Positions 43,732-52,050 of a stretch of DNA of 64,000 nucleotides are shown piece after piece. Position 1 is the stretch's first letter; the number at the start of each line of letters is the position of its first letter. The notes below the pieces were generated by a model that was given only the letters and a program-made list of their open reading frames with translations, searched no databases and had not been told where the DNA came from. The DNA is from Saprospiraceae bacterium. GTDB taxonomy: Bacteria > Bacteroidota > Bacteroidia > Chitinophagales > Saprospiraceae. Made by a program: the position numbers and the translations under genes. The stretch spans positions 62,001-126,000 of the forward strand of contig JANQPA010000076.1 of NCBI GenBank assembly GCA_028285545.1. The letters run 5' to 3'.

Positions 43732-43964
43732 GTACAAGTATAATACCTTTTCAGCAATAAGACAATTATTTGCATATTATTTAAATGTGAAAAATCGAAC
43801 AATCTCCTTATTTTCCAGTTTATTTAAAGAATTATTTAATTCTTGTTTTTTGGGGTATTAAATACTGTTTTTAACAAAGCAAATACTTAGTTTTTTAAGA
43901 CTTGCCTCTACTTTAATTTAATTAACTGACTAATCATTAGAACAACAAGTAAGATTTTTACCAT
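43732..43964. other. AT-rich spacer before yaaA
   Basis: No gene was seen. It carries the minus-strand promoter boxes of the candidate small RNA near 43735-43765 and otherwise featureless A/T-rich DNA; no clear promoter for yaaA was found. Confidence 0.4.
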
Positions 43965-44726
43965 ATGCTAATATTATTGTCTCCTTCCAAAACTTTAGAT
44001 TTTTCTGAACCCGAATATCAAAACTATAGCTCACCGGGATTTCAAAAAGAAAGCCAAACCCTAATTAATATTCTTAAAAGAAAGAAAGTAAAAGATTTGA
44101 AATCTTTAATGAGCATTAGCGATAATCTGGCTGTACTAAATGCTCAGCGGTATCAATCTTTCGAATTACCCTTCACTCCTGAAAATGCCAAGCAAGCAGT
44201 TCTGGCTTTTAAAGGAGACGTTTATACCGGATTAGAAGTCGAAACATTAGATAAAGAAGATCTTGATTTTGCTCAAAATCATATAAGAATTTTGTCTGGT
44301 TTATATGGCTTGCTGAAGCCGATGGATCTTATTCAACCTTATCGTTTGGAAATGGGGACTCCATTGAAAAATAGGAGAGGGAAAAATTTGTACGATTTCT
44401 GGGGAGAGAAAATAACCAAATATCTGAATGCTGAACTTCAACATTTAGAAGATAAAACAGTAATTAATCTGGCTTCAAAAGAATATTTCAAAGCAGTACG
44501 CCCCCCCAAGCTAAAAGGGCGTTTGTTAACCATAGGATTTAAAGAATACCGTGGCGATTCTTATAAGGTGATTTCGTTTAATGCAAAAAAAGCACGTGGC
44601 CTGATGAGTCGGTATATTATTCAGAATAGAATAGAGGATATCGAACAAATAAAATCTTTTGACTGGGAGGATTATTTCTTTAACGAGGACTTGTCTACCG
44701 AAAATGAATGGCTGTTTACCAAATAA
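43965..44726 (+). CDS. yaaA: YaaA-family peroxide-stress protein
   Basis: A 253-residue DUF328/UPF0246 protein. It begins MLILLSPSKTLDF; further marks are AFKGDVYTGL, LSGLYGLLKPMDLIQPYRLEM, INLASKEYFKAV and SFNAKKARGLMSRYI. In E. coli YaaA limits free iron and DNA damage during peroxide stress and binds DNA. Length and motifs are complete. It is convergent with the lipoprotein gene (32 nt between stops). Confidence 0.93.
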   Translation: MLILLSPSKTLDFSEPEYQNYSSPGFQKESQTLINILKRKKVKDLKSLMSISDNLAVLNAQRYQSFELPFTPENAKQAVLAFKGDVYTGLEVETLDKEDLDFAQNHIRILSGLYGLLKPMDLIQPYRLEMGTPLKNRRGKNLYDFWGEKITKYLNAELQHLEDKTVINLASKEYFKAVRPPKLKGRLLTIGFKEYRGDSYKVISFNAKKARGLMSRYIIQNRIEDIEQIKSFDWEDYFFNEDLSTENEWLFTK

Positions 44727-44758
44727 GGTATTTGAAGGTTTTTATTAATAAATTGAGA

Positions 44759-45313
44759 TTATTCTTCTTCAATTAATTTTTGAAAATCTCTCAAAGTAGT
44801 CATAAACCAGACTCTTTCCATGTGGTTTTTAAAAACAGGATGATGCTCATCGCTTCCATTTTTTAAACTCAATTTGTAATTATTGTCCATTTTTTCTTTT
44901 AAAGAAAGGGCAAAAGTGTACTGATCCATATAGCTTGGTTTGGGCTGCATTTTTAGCACTCCTTTTTTAATCCCATCAGTCCAATATATTTGGAGTGTAT
45001 CTTGAGGTGCAGATTCAATCCCATTGGCCCTAATGCTTAAAAAAGCCTGATCATTTAGCCAGTTAATAATAATTTCTGCAAAGACAGCAGGTGTTTGATT
45101 TTCAAGTTTAATTTTCCTAAGACGATAAGCATCAATACCTCTGTTGTCTGCCACAGTTTGCAAATAAAAACTGCTTCTTATGTTTTTAAAATAAAGATGA
45201 GATGGCGCAGTAATGTGGAAGAATTCTACCTCTTCAGAGGGGCCTATTGAAGGCGAATTGGCACATGACCAAGAAAAAAGAATGGCCAATAGGAAAAACA
45301 ATCTAAATTTCAT
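44759..45313 (-). CDS. Putative lipoprotein, hypothetical
   Basis: A 184-residue protein. The N-terminus LFFLLAILFSWSCANS looks like a lipoprotein signal with Cys at position 17, although Trp at -2 is unusual. The rest has mixed beta-strand character and no family I recognise. Its start is only 44 nt from the divergent penicillin acylase gene, so both may share a control region. Confidence 0.6.
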   Translation of the reverse strand: MKFRLFFLLAILFSWSCANSPSIGPSEEVEFFHITAPSHLYFKNIRSSFYLQTVADNRGIDAYRLRKIKLENQTPAVFAEIIINWLNDQAFLSIRANGIESAPQDTLQIYWTDGIKKGVLKMQPKPSYMDQYTFALSLKEKMDNNYKLSLKNGSDEHHPVFKNHMERVWFMTTLRDFQKLIEEE

Positions 45314-45357
45314 ATGTTTATTTTATACTTTTTTGACCAATATACAATCCTAACAAA

Positions 45358-47787
45358 ATGCGGATACTTCGGTTTACTTTAGTTCTTCTATTTACTATTG
45401 CCTTTATTTATTTAGCCAATACCTCTGGTCCTTTTAATTCCCAACTACCTGCAATAGGATCATTTTTCAGTCCTTTCCATGGATTTTGGAAAAATGCAGA
45501 AAAAGTAAATGGATTAAAAGATGAGTCTTTTGCACTTGAAGGACTCTCCGCTCCCGCAAAGGTGGTTTTTGATGAACGAATGGTGCCTCATATTTTTGCC
45601 GAAAATAATGAAGATGCTTTTTTTCTTCAAGGATATCTTCATGCTCGCGACCGCTTTTTCCAGATGGATATATCTACGCGATCCACTGCCGGACGAATTT
45701 CGGAGGTTTTAGGGGCTGGTGCCATTAATTATGATAAAAGGCAAAGACGCAAAGGTCTTGGTTGGGCAGCAGAAAACGCATTATCAGCTTTTGATAAATC
45801 CGAAGAAGAAAAAAGGGCCATCGAAGCATATTCCAAAGGTGTCAATGCCTACATTGAATCTCTATCTCCTGAAGAATACCCCTTGGAATATAAAATCCTT
45901 GGCATCCAACCAGAAGCCTGGTCCTCTTTAAAGTGCGCTCAATCCTTTAAAACATTTGCCAATACCCTATGCTTTGGACATGATGACCTTCAGGCAACCA
46001 ATACCAGAGCTTTCCTTGGAGACTCTCTATTTTCAGAACTCTATCCTGAACACAATCCAAAACAATCTCCAATTATTCCGGTGGGCACTACATTTGATTT
46101 TGAAAGGATAGTAATAGATGAAGAACTTCCTCAGGAGGATCTTATTGGTATGGTGCCTTATCGGTCTATGCCTATGCCTCCTCCTTATATTGGAAGTAAT
46201 AATTGGGCCGTTTCCGGAAGTAAAACTGCTGCCGGAAATGCCATCCTTTGTAATGATCCCCATTTAGATTTGAGTTTACCTTCTATATGGTATGAAATTC
46301 AAATTCATACTCCTCAAATGAATTCTTATGGGGTTAGCGCTCCTGGAACACCTGGCATACTTATTGGTTTTAACGAAAATATAGCATGGGGTCAAACCAA
46401 TGTAGGCTGGGATGTGCTGGATTGGTATTCCATCAAATGGGCTGATGATGAAAGAACAAGTTATCTGCTTGATGGTAAGACCAAAAAAGTAACCTATAGA
46501 ATTGAAGAAATTTATGTCAAAGGGAAAAAAGATCCCGTTCTGGATACCGTGAAATATACGGAGTGGGGCCCTGTATCTTATGAGGATAAAAAAAGTGGCT
46601 ATGATGGTATGGCTATGAGATGGATCGCTCATGACAAACCGGATGACAAACCTTTTTACGAAATGGGGACTTTCATCCGACTCATGAGGGCAAAAGATTA
46701 TGATGAATACAGAGATGCTCTAACTGGTTTTGATGCTCCAGCTCAGAACTTTGTTTTTGCCTCCAATCAGGGAGATATTGGAATTACCGTTAATGGTAAA
46801 TTTCCTGTCCGCAAAGATCAACAAGGACGCTTTATTCAAGATGGTAGTACTACAGCTAATGCCTGGAAACAGTTTATTCCAAAGAGTCAGGTACCCGCGG
46901 TCAAAAACCCTGAACGAGGCTTTGTTTCATCTGCCAATCAGCGTTCTACTGATGATACTTACCCCTATTACTACTACGGAAGATCTTTTGATGATTATCG
47001 AGGAAGATATGTTAATAGGAAACTGGAAGCAATGCAAGGTATAACCATCCAGGATATGATGGCCATGCAAAATGACAACTACAGTATCCTACCAGAAGAT
47101 GCCTTACCTGCTTTGTTGCGCTTAATAGACAAGGCGGATCTTTCTGAAGAAGAAGAAGAAGTTAAAAAATTATTGAAAGACTGGGATTTTGTATTCGATC
47201 CGGATGCAAAAGCACCTGCGGTTTTCCTTTCATGGAGACGTGAAATGTACAATGTTACCTTTGATGAAATTATTAATAAGGGGCAAGAAGTAGATATGGA
47301 TTATGTTGAAAATTGGCGTTTTATTGAATTGATGCAAGAAAGTCCAAGTCACAAAATTTTTGATATCGAGAAGACAGAACAAGTGGAAACTGCAGATTCA
47401 CTGGCCCTCAAAACCTTCCGGAAAGCTTCTAAAGAATATTTTGAACGATCTGCCGATTCCAGAGATTGGGCAGAGGTTAAGGGTACTTTTATTCCTCATA
47501 TCGGCAATATTCCTGGTATGGCTTCCAAAAGACTGAAAAATGGAGGTTATAATGATGCCATCAACTCAGTCAAAAAAAGTAATGGACCTTCCTGGCGGAT
47601 GATTGTAGAAATGAGTAAGCCTATTAAAGCCTATGGTGTTTTCCCCGGTGGACCATCGGGCAATCCTGGAAGCCCTTATTATGATAATACGGTCGACCAA
47701 TGGGCCGAAGGGAAATATTATGAATTACAAATACCTAATTCACCTGAATCCTTGAAGGGAACACTTTTTACTTGGTCTTTAGAGTAG
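45358..47787 (+). CDS. Penicillin acylase family Ntn-hydrolase
   Basis: An 809-residue precursor of the penicillin amidase type. A hydrophobic N-terminus suggests export. The alpha-chain part has IFAENNEDAFFLQGYLHARDRFFQMD. The autocatalytic site is G279-Ser280 in YIGSNNWAVSG; Ser280 becomes the N-terminal nucleophile of the beta chain. NDPHLDLSLPSIWYEIQI and the C-terminal MIVEMS, FPGGPSGNPGSPYYDN are further marks. The family cleaves amides, including acyl-homoserine lactones in some members; the substrate here is unknown. The TAG stop is the first word of a tandem TAGTCTGG array. Confidence 0.92.
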   Translation: MRILRFTLVLLFTIAFIYLANTSGPFNSQLPAIGSFFSPFHGFWKNAEKVNGLKDESFALEGLSAPAKVVFDERMVPHIFAENNEDAFFLQGYLHARDRFFQMDISTRSTAGRISEVLGAGAINYDKRQRRKGLGWAAENALSAFDKSEEEKRAIEAYSKGVNAYIESLSPEEYPLEYKILGIQPEAWSSLKCAQSFKTFANTLCFGHDDLQATNTRAFLGDSLFSELYPEHNPKQSPIIPVGTTFDFERIVIDEELPQEDLIGMVPYRSMPMPPPYIGSNNWAVSGSKTAAGNAILCNDPHLDLSLPSIWYEIQIHTPQMNSYGVSAPGTPGILIGFNENIAWGQTNVGWDVLDWYSIKWADDERTSYLLDGKTKKVTYRIEEIYVKGKKDPVLDTVKYTEWGPVSYEDKKSGYDGMAMRWIAHDKPDDKPFYEMGTFIRLMRAKDYDEYRDALTGFDAPAQNFVFASNQGDIGITVNGKFPVRKDQQGRFIQDGSTTANAWKQFIPKSQVPAVKNPERGFVSSANQRSTDDTYPYYYYGRSFDDYRGRYVNRKLEAMQGITIQDMMAMQNDNYSILPEDALPALLRLIDKADLSEEEEEVKKLLKDWDFVFDPDAKAPAVFLSWRREMYNVTFDEIINKGQEVDMDYVENWRFIELMQESPSHKIFDIEKTEQVETADSLALKTFRKASKEYFERSADSRDWAEVKGTFIPHIGNIPGMASKRLKNGGYNDAINSVKKSNGPSWRMIVEMSKPIKAYGVFPGGPSGNPGSPYYDNTVDQWAEGKYYELQIPNSPESLKGTLFTWSLE

Positions 47788-47808
47788 TCTGGTAGTCTGG
47801 TAGTCTGG
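47785..47808. repeat. Three tandem TAGTCTGG beginning at a stop codon
   Basis: Three perfect 8-bp copies; the first three bases are the stop codon of the acylase gene. A related array follows the SDR gene at 33913. Confidence 0.7.
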
Positions 47809-48008
47809 TCTTGGCCTAAAATACGGTTACCAATACTAAATTAGCAAAGATGAAAGAGAAAATCCAAAATCAGTGAAATCCGTAGATCCGCTAAAATCTG
47901 TGGCCCAGATCATGAATAAGTAGCAAAAACAATAATTTTCCTTATATTCTAATATCCTATTAACAAATAACTAAATAACGAATAACAAAAACGAATAACG
48001 AACATCAA

Positions 48009-48371
48009 ATGAAAAAATACAAGCTCTATATAGCTCTTCTCCTCATTATTTTAGCAGGATATTTAATTCAGCCACATACTCCCTGGTGGTCACTAGCCCC
48101 TATTGCGCTAATCATTGTACTTATTTTTCAACTGTCCCCTACTAAAAGTACCATTGCAGGTTTTTTGGGAGGCTTTATTCTGTGGGGGGTGCTTGCTTTA
48201 TTACAGGATAGTGCCAATCAGGGAATTTTATCTTCAAGGATAGGAGCTATGCTTGGGGGTATGCCTGGGGCAGCAGTACCTCTGTTTACTGCTGTTTTAG
48301 GCGGGATTACCGCAAGCCTGGGAGCTTTGGTGGGAAGTTTAGGCAGAAATTTAGTGGCGAGTAGTGAGTAA
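48009..48371 (+). CDS. Small membrane protein, hypothetical
   Basis: A 120-residue protein with about four membrane helices (YIALLLIILAGYLI, WWSLAPIALIIVLIFQL, GFLGGFILWGVLALLQ, PLFTAVLGGITASLGALVG). It is Gly/Ala-rich in the last third. No family recognised. Its leader (47955-48008) is an array of AATAACAAA/GAATAACGAA words directly before the ATG. Confidence 0.7.
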   Translation: MKKYKLYIALLLIILAGYLIQPHTPWWSLAPIALIIVLIFQLSPTKSTIAGFLGGFILWGVLALLQDSANQGILSSRIGAMLGGMPGAAVPLFTAVLGGITASLGALVGSLGRNLVASSE

Positions 48372-48515
48372 TGGATCCTGAGATCTCAATATTCAAAGGT
48401 GGACATTATTTTATTTCGAAAAAAACCATAGACTAGTCCAATTATATGGCGCATACAGAATAGTTTCTCCATTTTTATAAAAAACCAATAACAATTAACC
48501 AATAACAATATAACT

Positions 48516-48839
48516 ATGTGCCGTTCCCATTATCAATATTCTGATAAACCTGAAGATGATCGTATTGAAAAGCTAAAGTTTTATAAGCATTTAAAAACCT
48601 TTTTGATTGTAAATGGCTTATTATACTTTTTCGCAATAAAAAATGGAGGTAACTTTCATTTTATGTATCTCAGCTTTTTTTGGGGAATAGGAATTCTCAA
48701 TCATTATTCTAAGGTTTTTGGCCAAAGAAACCACAGAATGGATGAGCTTGATTATCTTGAAGAGGAAGATTTTGAAATAGTTGAATCTATTAAAGAGAAG
48801 AGAAAGGCTCCACGCTGGCGTGATAAAGATCTTGTCTAA
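48516..48839 (+). CDS. 2TM-domain protein
   Basis: A 107-residue protein with two membrane helices (FLIVNGLLYFFAI and MYLSFFWGIGILNHYSKVFG), matching the small 2TM domain found in Bacteroidota histidine kinases and alone. The charged tail ends WRDKDLV. It is followed by a paralogue with the same layout and a similar end (KWQDDELV). Leader words AACAATTAACCAATAAC precede it. Confidence 0.75.
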   Translation: MCRSHYQYSDKPEDDRIEKLKFYKHLKTFLIVNGLLYFFAIKNGGNFHFMYLSFFWGIGILNHYSKVFGQRNHRMDELDYLEEEDFEIVESIKEKRKAPRWRDKDLV

Positions 48840-48971
48840 GCCAGAAATTTTAATTTTTTCCAAAAAAGTTCACTCTTCGTGATACATCATTTCTATTTTT
48901 AGCTGCATCTTTGTAATAAATCAATTAATTTGAATTAATCTGACGTTTATAATTTGTAAAACTTCTGAGAA

Positions 48972-49346
48972 ATGAGCCATCAGAAATATAAAGAAGCTAA
49001 AAAAAGAGTAAAAACTAAGAAGGAATTTTATGAGCATATTACCGTGTATGCCGTAATGAGTGTATTCTTTTTTATGTTAAACGCTTTAACTTCTTTTGGC
49101 GATTGGTGGTTTTATTGGCCTATTCTTGGGTGGGGAATAGGAGTATTGTTTCATTACTTTGAAGTATTTGGTTTTCCTGGCATTCCTGAAATGTCAAAGG
49201 AGTGGGAAGAACGCCAGATCCAGCAAGAATTAAAGAAATTAGAAAAAAGAAACTCTTCCCCTGGACTTGAGGATGATTTTGATGAACTGGAATTACGGGA
49301 AATCAGAAAGGAAAAAAATAAATGGCAGGATGACGAATTGGTCTAA
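48972..49346 (+). CDS. 2TM-domain protein, paralogue
   Basis: A 124-residue protein with the 2TM signature: YKEAKKRVKTKKEFYEHITV, then two helices (MSVFFFMLNALT and FYWPILGWGIGVLFHYFEVFG), and a long charged coiled-coil-like tail. It shares WGIGxLxHYxxVFG and the end W-x-DxELV with the upstream gene, pointing to a tandem duplication. Function unknown; the family is often next to LytTR or kinase genes, which are not seen here. Confidence 0.78.
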   Translation: MSHQKYKEAKKRVKTKKEFYEHITVYAVMSVFFFMLNALTSFGDWWFYWPILGWGIGVLFHYFEVFGFPGIPEMSKEWEERQIQQELKKLEKRNSSPGLEDDFDELELREIRKEKNKWQDDELV

Positions 49347-49348
49347 TA

Positions 49349-50155
49349 TCATTTTCGAATCCACTTGTAGACCAATCCGGCATTAATCCTGCTTGATTGT
49401 CCAATGTTTCGTCCACTGAGAATTTGAGCTCCCCCAACAAAGGCACCAAATTGTGGATTTATAGCATAATAAAACACTCCTCCAACCTTCAACCACCTAG
49501 ATCCCTGTCCACCCAGGATCTGCCGATCTGTTCCAGAATTAAAAGTGTGAAAGTATTCCAACCATCCATCGATATAAATCTTTGAACTGCCCCAGCCAAT
49601 GCGTGTGATTAAGGGCACTGCGGTTTGATTATTTGGAGATATTTGGAAATCTACTCCTGCCTGCAAATGAATAAATAATCCGAAATTGAATTGGTATTGA
49701 CCCAGGAATCTTCCCTGGAGAATGGTATTTCTCTGACCAATAGGGTTTTCACTGAGTACAGGATATCTCGATAAAGGAAATGTTGCCCCTACTGCAATAA
49801 TCTGGGTAAGTCTGCCAGAACTATATTCCTTGAAAAAACTCTTATATTTTAAAAAAAGGGCAGCATCCTGAAGTCCTTTATTAAATTGGTCTGCTCTTAA
49901 ATAAGGAATATTGGCCACAATCGAAAAACTATCTGTTATTCCATGCTCTATAAATAAGTTGACAGAATTTATCTTGCTGGTAATTTCACTTTTTTCTGTT
50001 CCGAAGAAATAGGTTTCAAAACCTTCAAAAGAGTAGGTCAAAGCAATGTCTGTACCGTACCTTCCTGGCATAAACCCTGTAATGGGACCTTGTCCTAATA
50101 ACTGCAATCCAATACAAGAAGTAAAAATAAAGCTTATAACAGTTGTTAATTTCAT
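49349..50155 (-). CDS. Putative outer-membrane beta-barrel protein
   Basis: A 268-residue exported protein: signal peptide (LTTVISFIFTSCIGLQLLGQG), then repeated amphipathic strands with aromatic girdles (DIALTYSFEGFETYF, FNFGLFIHLQAGVDFQI, AFVGGAQILSGRN) ending in INAGLVYKWIRK. This resembles small barrels of the phenol-degradation MetA/transporter-like type. It is convergent with the 2TM gene (2 nt between stops). The ATG at 50155 was chosen for the signal peptide. Confidence 0.72.
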   Translation of the reverse strand: MKLTTVISFIFTSCIGLQLLGQGPITGFMPGRYGTDIALTYSFEGFETYFFGTEKSEITSKINSVNLFIEHGITDSFSIVANIPYLRADQFNKGLQDAALFLKYKSFFKEYSSGRLTQIIAVGATFPLSRYPVLSENPIGQRNTILQGRFLGQYQFNFGLFIHLQAGVDFQISPNNQTAVPLITRIGWGSSKIYIDGWLEYFHTFNSGTDRQILGGQGSRWLKVGGVFYYAINPQFGAFVGGAQILSGRNIGQSSRINAGLVYKWIRK

Positions 50156-50576
50156 TTTCCCTGGCTTAGGCAAGTCTGTTTATTATCCCTAAAATCCTTA
50201 GTTCATCAAATTAATTACCCCCCTGCAATCCTACCTATTTCATCCATACTTCTACATACTTCTACATACTTCTACATACTTCTATCTACTTCTATTTTAT
50301 CATCCAAACCAAACAATGATATAAGAAATACAAATCCCAATATGTCGTTTTATCAACAAAGGGAAATTTTATTACAGCAACTTGTAACTATTGCTGAACC
50401 TTTAGGTAGGCTAAAGTTAATATATGTTAGATGCAACCTAAAGGAGAGAAGGAAAGTAAGCAGGCACTTTATTTAAGTGCTATTTTGGAAAAGCGATCGA
50501 AAAGTCATTATTTTACTGCTCATTTAGATTTCACGCTTAAAATACTAGTTCACATTACCGTTAAAATACAAAGGCC
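50156..50576. other. Divergent spacer with tandem repeat and inverted repeat
   Basis: No gene was seen in 421 nt. It contains the 10-bp tandem repeat at 50247-50296 and an inverted repeat CCTTTAGGT (50399-50407) / ACCTAAAGG (50436-50444). No exact TAnnTTTG box was found. Confidence 0.5.
50247..50296. repeat. Tandem 10-bp repeat ACTTCTACAT
   Basis: About five copies, the first three perfect and the last two diverged (ACTTCTATCT, ACTTCTATTT), in the divergent spacer before the mannosyltransferase gene. Confidence 0.75.
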
Positions 50577-51323
50577 TTGGCAGACAGTTTAGTAATTATT
50601 CCTACATACAACGAGAAAGAGAATATTGAAAACATTATTGAAGCAGTGTCCTCACTAGAGGTTCCCTTTCATATTTTGGTAGTGGATGATGGCTCACCGG
50701 ATGGGACTGCTGCCCTGGTTAAAGAAAAGCAAAAAAAATATCCAGATTCCCTTTTTATTTTAGAAAGATCCGGTAAACTTGGTCTGGGTACCGCTTATAT
50801 CAAAGGATTTAAATGGGGATTAGAAAAAAAATACGATTACATTTTTGAGATGGATGCTGATTTTTCGCATAATCCCAAAGATCTGGTACGCTTAAGGGCA
50901 GCTTGTGTAAATGAAGGTGCAGATGTAGCTGTCGGATCCCGGTATACACGTGGAGGCAAGGTAGCCAATTGGCCTTTTGACCGAATAGCTCTTTCTTATG
51001 GCGCTTCTCTCTATGTACGAACAATTACCTGGATGCCGGTTAAAGATCCTACCGCCGGCTTCATTTGTTATAGCCGCCCTGTCTTAGAAAAAATTGACCT
51101 GGACAAAATCAGATTTATAGGATATGCATTCCAGATTGAAATGAAGTTTGCGGCCTATTCCTTGGGTTTTAAAATTAAAGAGGTACCCATAACTTTTGTC
51201 GATAGGGTAGAGGGCACCTCCAAAATGTCTTCCGGAATCGTCAAAGAAGCAATAATGGGTGTTTTGCAAATGAAGTGGAATAGTTTTTTCAATTCTTACA
51301 AAACCGATTTGGTAGAAGGATAG
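50577..51323 (+). CDS. Polyprenol-phosphate mannosyltransferase (DPM1-like)
   Basis: A 248-residue GT2 glycosyltransferase without C-terminal membrane helices. Motifs: VIIPTYNEKENIENI, LVVDDGSPDGTA, EMDADFSHNPKDL (metal-binding DxD region), GSRYTRGG and VDRVEGTSKMS. It transfers mannose (or glucose) from a nucleotide sugar to a polyprenyl phosphate for envelope glycan or protein glycosylation. No ATG is available at the family-like start; TTG at 50577 (reading ADSLVIIPTYNE next) is proposed. Confidence 0.9.
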   Translation: MADSLVIIPTYNEKENIENIIEAVSSLEVPFHILVVDDGSPDGTAALVKEKQKKYPDSLFILERSGKLGLGTAYIKGFKWGLEKKYDYIFEMDADFSHNPKDLVRLRAACVNEGADVAVGSRYTRGGKVANWPFDRIALSYGASLYVRTITWMPVKDPTAGFICYSRPVLEKIDLDKIRFIGYAFQIEMKFAAYSLGFKIKEVPITFVDRVEGTSKMSSGIVKEAIMGVLQMKWNSFFNSYKTDLVEG

Positions 51324-51348
51324 CCATTTTATCTTACTCAGATACCAT

Positions 51349-51373
51349 TCTCCCACTTTTTACCACCTTTTTC
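51349..51373 (-). promoter_or_regulatory. Inverted MraZ-box-like array
   Basis: On the minus strand it reads AAAAAGGTGGTAAAAAGTGG with GGAG after it, that is GTGG words 10 bp apart, matching the array beside mraZ (51519-51546) in reverse orientation. Confidence 0.5.
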
Positions 51374-51399
51374 TAATATTTTTTTAGACTTAAATTTTC

Positions 51400-51420
51400 A
51401 AACTCCTTGATTTGGAGTTT
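51400..51420 (+). terminator. Hairpin after the mannosyltransferase gene
   Basis: AAACTCC (51400-51406) pairs perfectly with GGAGTTT (51414-51420) over a 7-nt loop, 77 nt after the stop. No clean T-run follows. Confidence 0.45.
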
Positions 51421-51521
51421 AGATTGAAACTTTTTTGGTTACATATGTTAAATTATGTAATTAAAAAAATGCAATTGTGGAAAACTTTTCAAAGAAATGT
51501 TTTAAAAATTAACTAAAAAAG

Positions 51522-51563
51522 GTGGGAAAAAGTGGTAAAGTGTGTCAAATAGTAGTATTTTTG
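51522..51563 (+). promoter_or_regulatory. MraZ boxes and mraZ promoter
   Basis: GTGGG (51522), GTGGT (51532) and GTGTC (51542) form three direct repeats with an exact 10-bp period. E. coli MraZ binds TGGG repeats with the same period at its own promoter. A perfect -7 box TATTTTTG (51556-51563) lies 10 nt after the last repeat, so bound MraZ would cover the -33 region: autorepression is expected. Confidence 0.7.
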
Positions 51564-51591
51564 AATAAATAATGATGTAAATCTTTCTAAA

Positions 51592-52050
51592 ATGCAGCTA
51601 TTAGGGGAATATGAGTGCAAGATTGATGCCAAGGGACGGATGCGGCTGCCAAGTGGATTAATAAATCAACTTGGAGAAAGTGAAACTCATAATTTTGTAA
51701 TAAATAGAGGATTTGAAAAACATCTGATGCTGTATCCTGAAAAAGTTTGGGATCGAATTACAGAGGAAATCAATGAATTAAATCTGTATTCAAAGAAAAA
51801 TAGAGACTTTGTTCGCTACTTCTATAGAGGAGCTCAGAAGGTAACCATGGATAGTGCCGATCGTATTTTGGTGACCAAAAGGCTACTAGAATATGCAGAC
51901 GTCGAAAAAGACTTGATCTTATCAGCATATAATGATAGAATTGAGATCTGGGCCAAAGAGGAATATGAACGCATTCTGGATGACGAACCAGATGATTTTT
52001 CTGATTTAGCGGAGGATGTTTTAGGAAAACCTAAGCCACCTGAATTATGA
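51592..52050 (+). CDS. mraZ: Transcriptional regulator MraZ
   Basis: A 152-residue protein of two AbrB-like swapped-hairpin halves: LLGEYECKIDAKGRMRLPSG and VTMDSADRILVTKRLLEYA carry the DxxxR/GR-type motif of each half. It opens the dcw cluster and represses it in other bacteria. Its stop overlaps the rsmH start (ATGA). Upstream are the direct 10-bp-spaced boxes described separately. Confidence 0.95.
   Translation: MQLLGEYECKIDAKGRMRLPSGLINQLGESETHNFVINRGFEKHLMLYPEKVWDRITEEINELNLYSKKNRDFVRYFYRGAQKVTMDSADRILVTKRLLEYADVEKDLILSAYNDRIEIWAKEEYERILDDEPDDFSDLAEDVLGKPKPPEL

Noticed and set aside
50247-50296. CRISPR array
   Set aside because: Direct 10-bp tandem repeats without spacers; no cas gene anywhere in the window.
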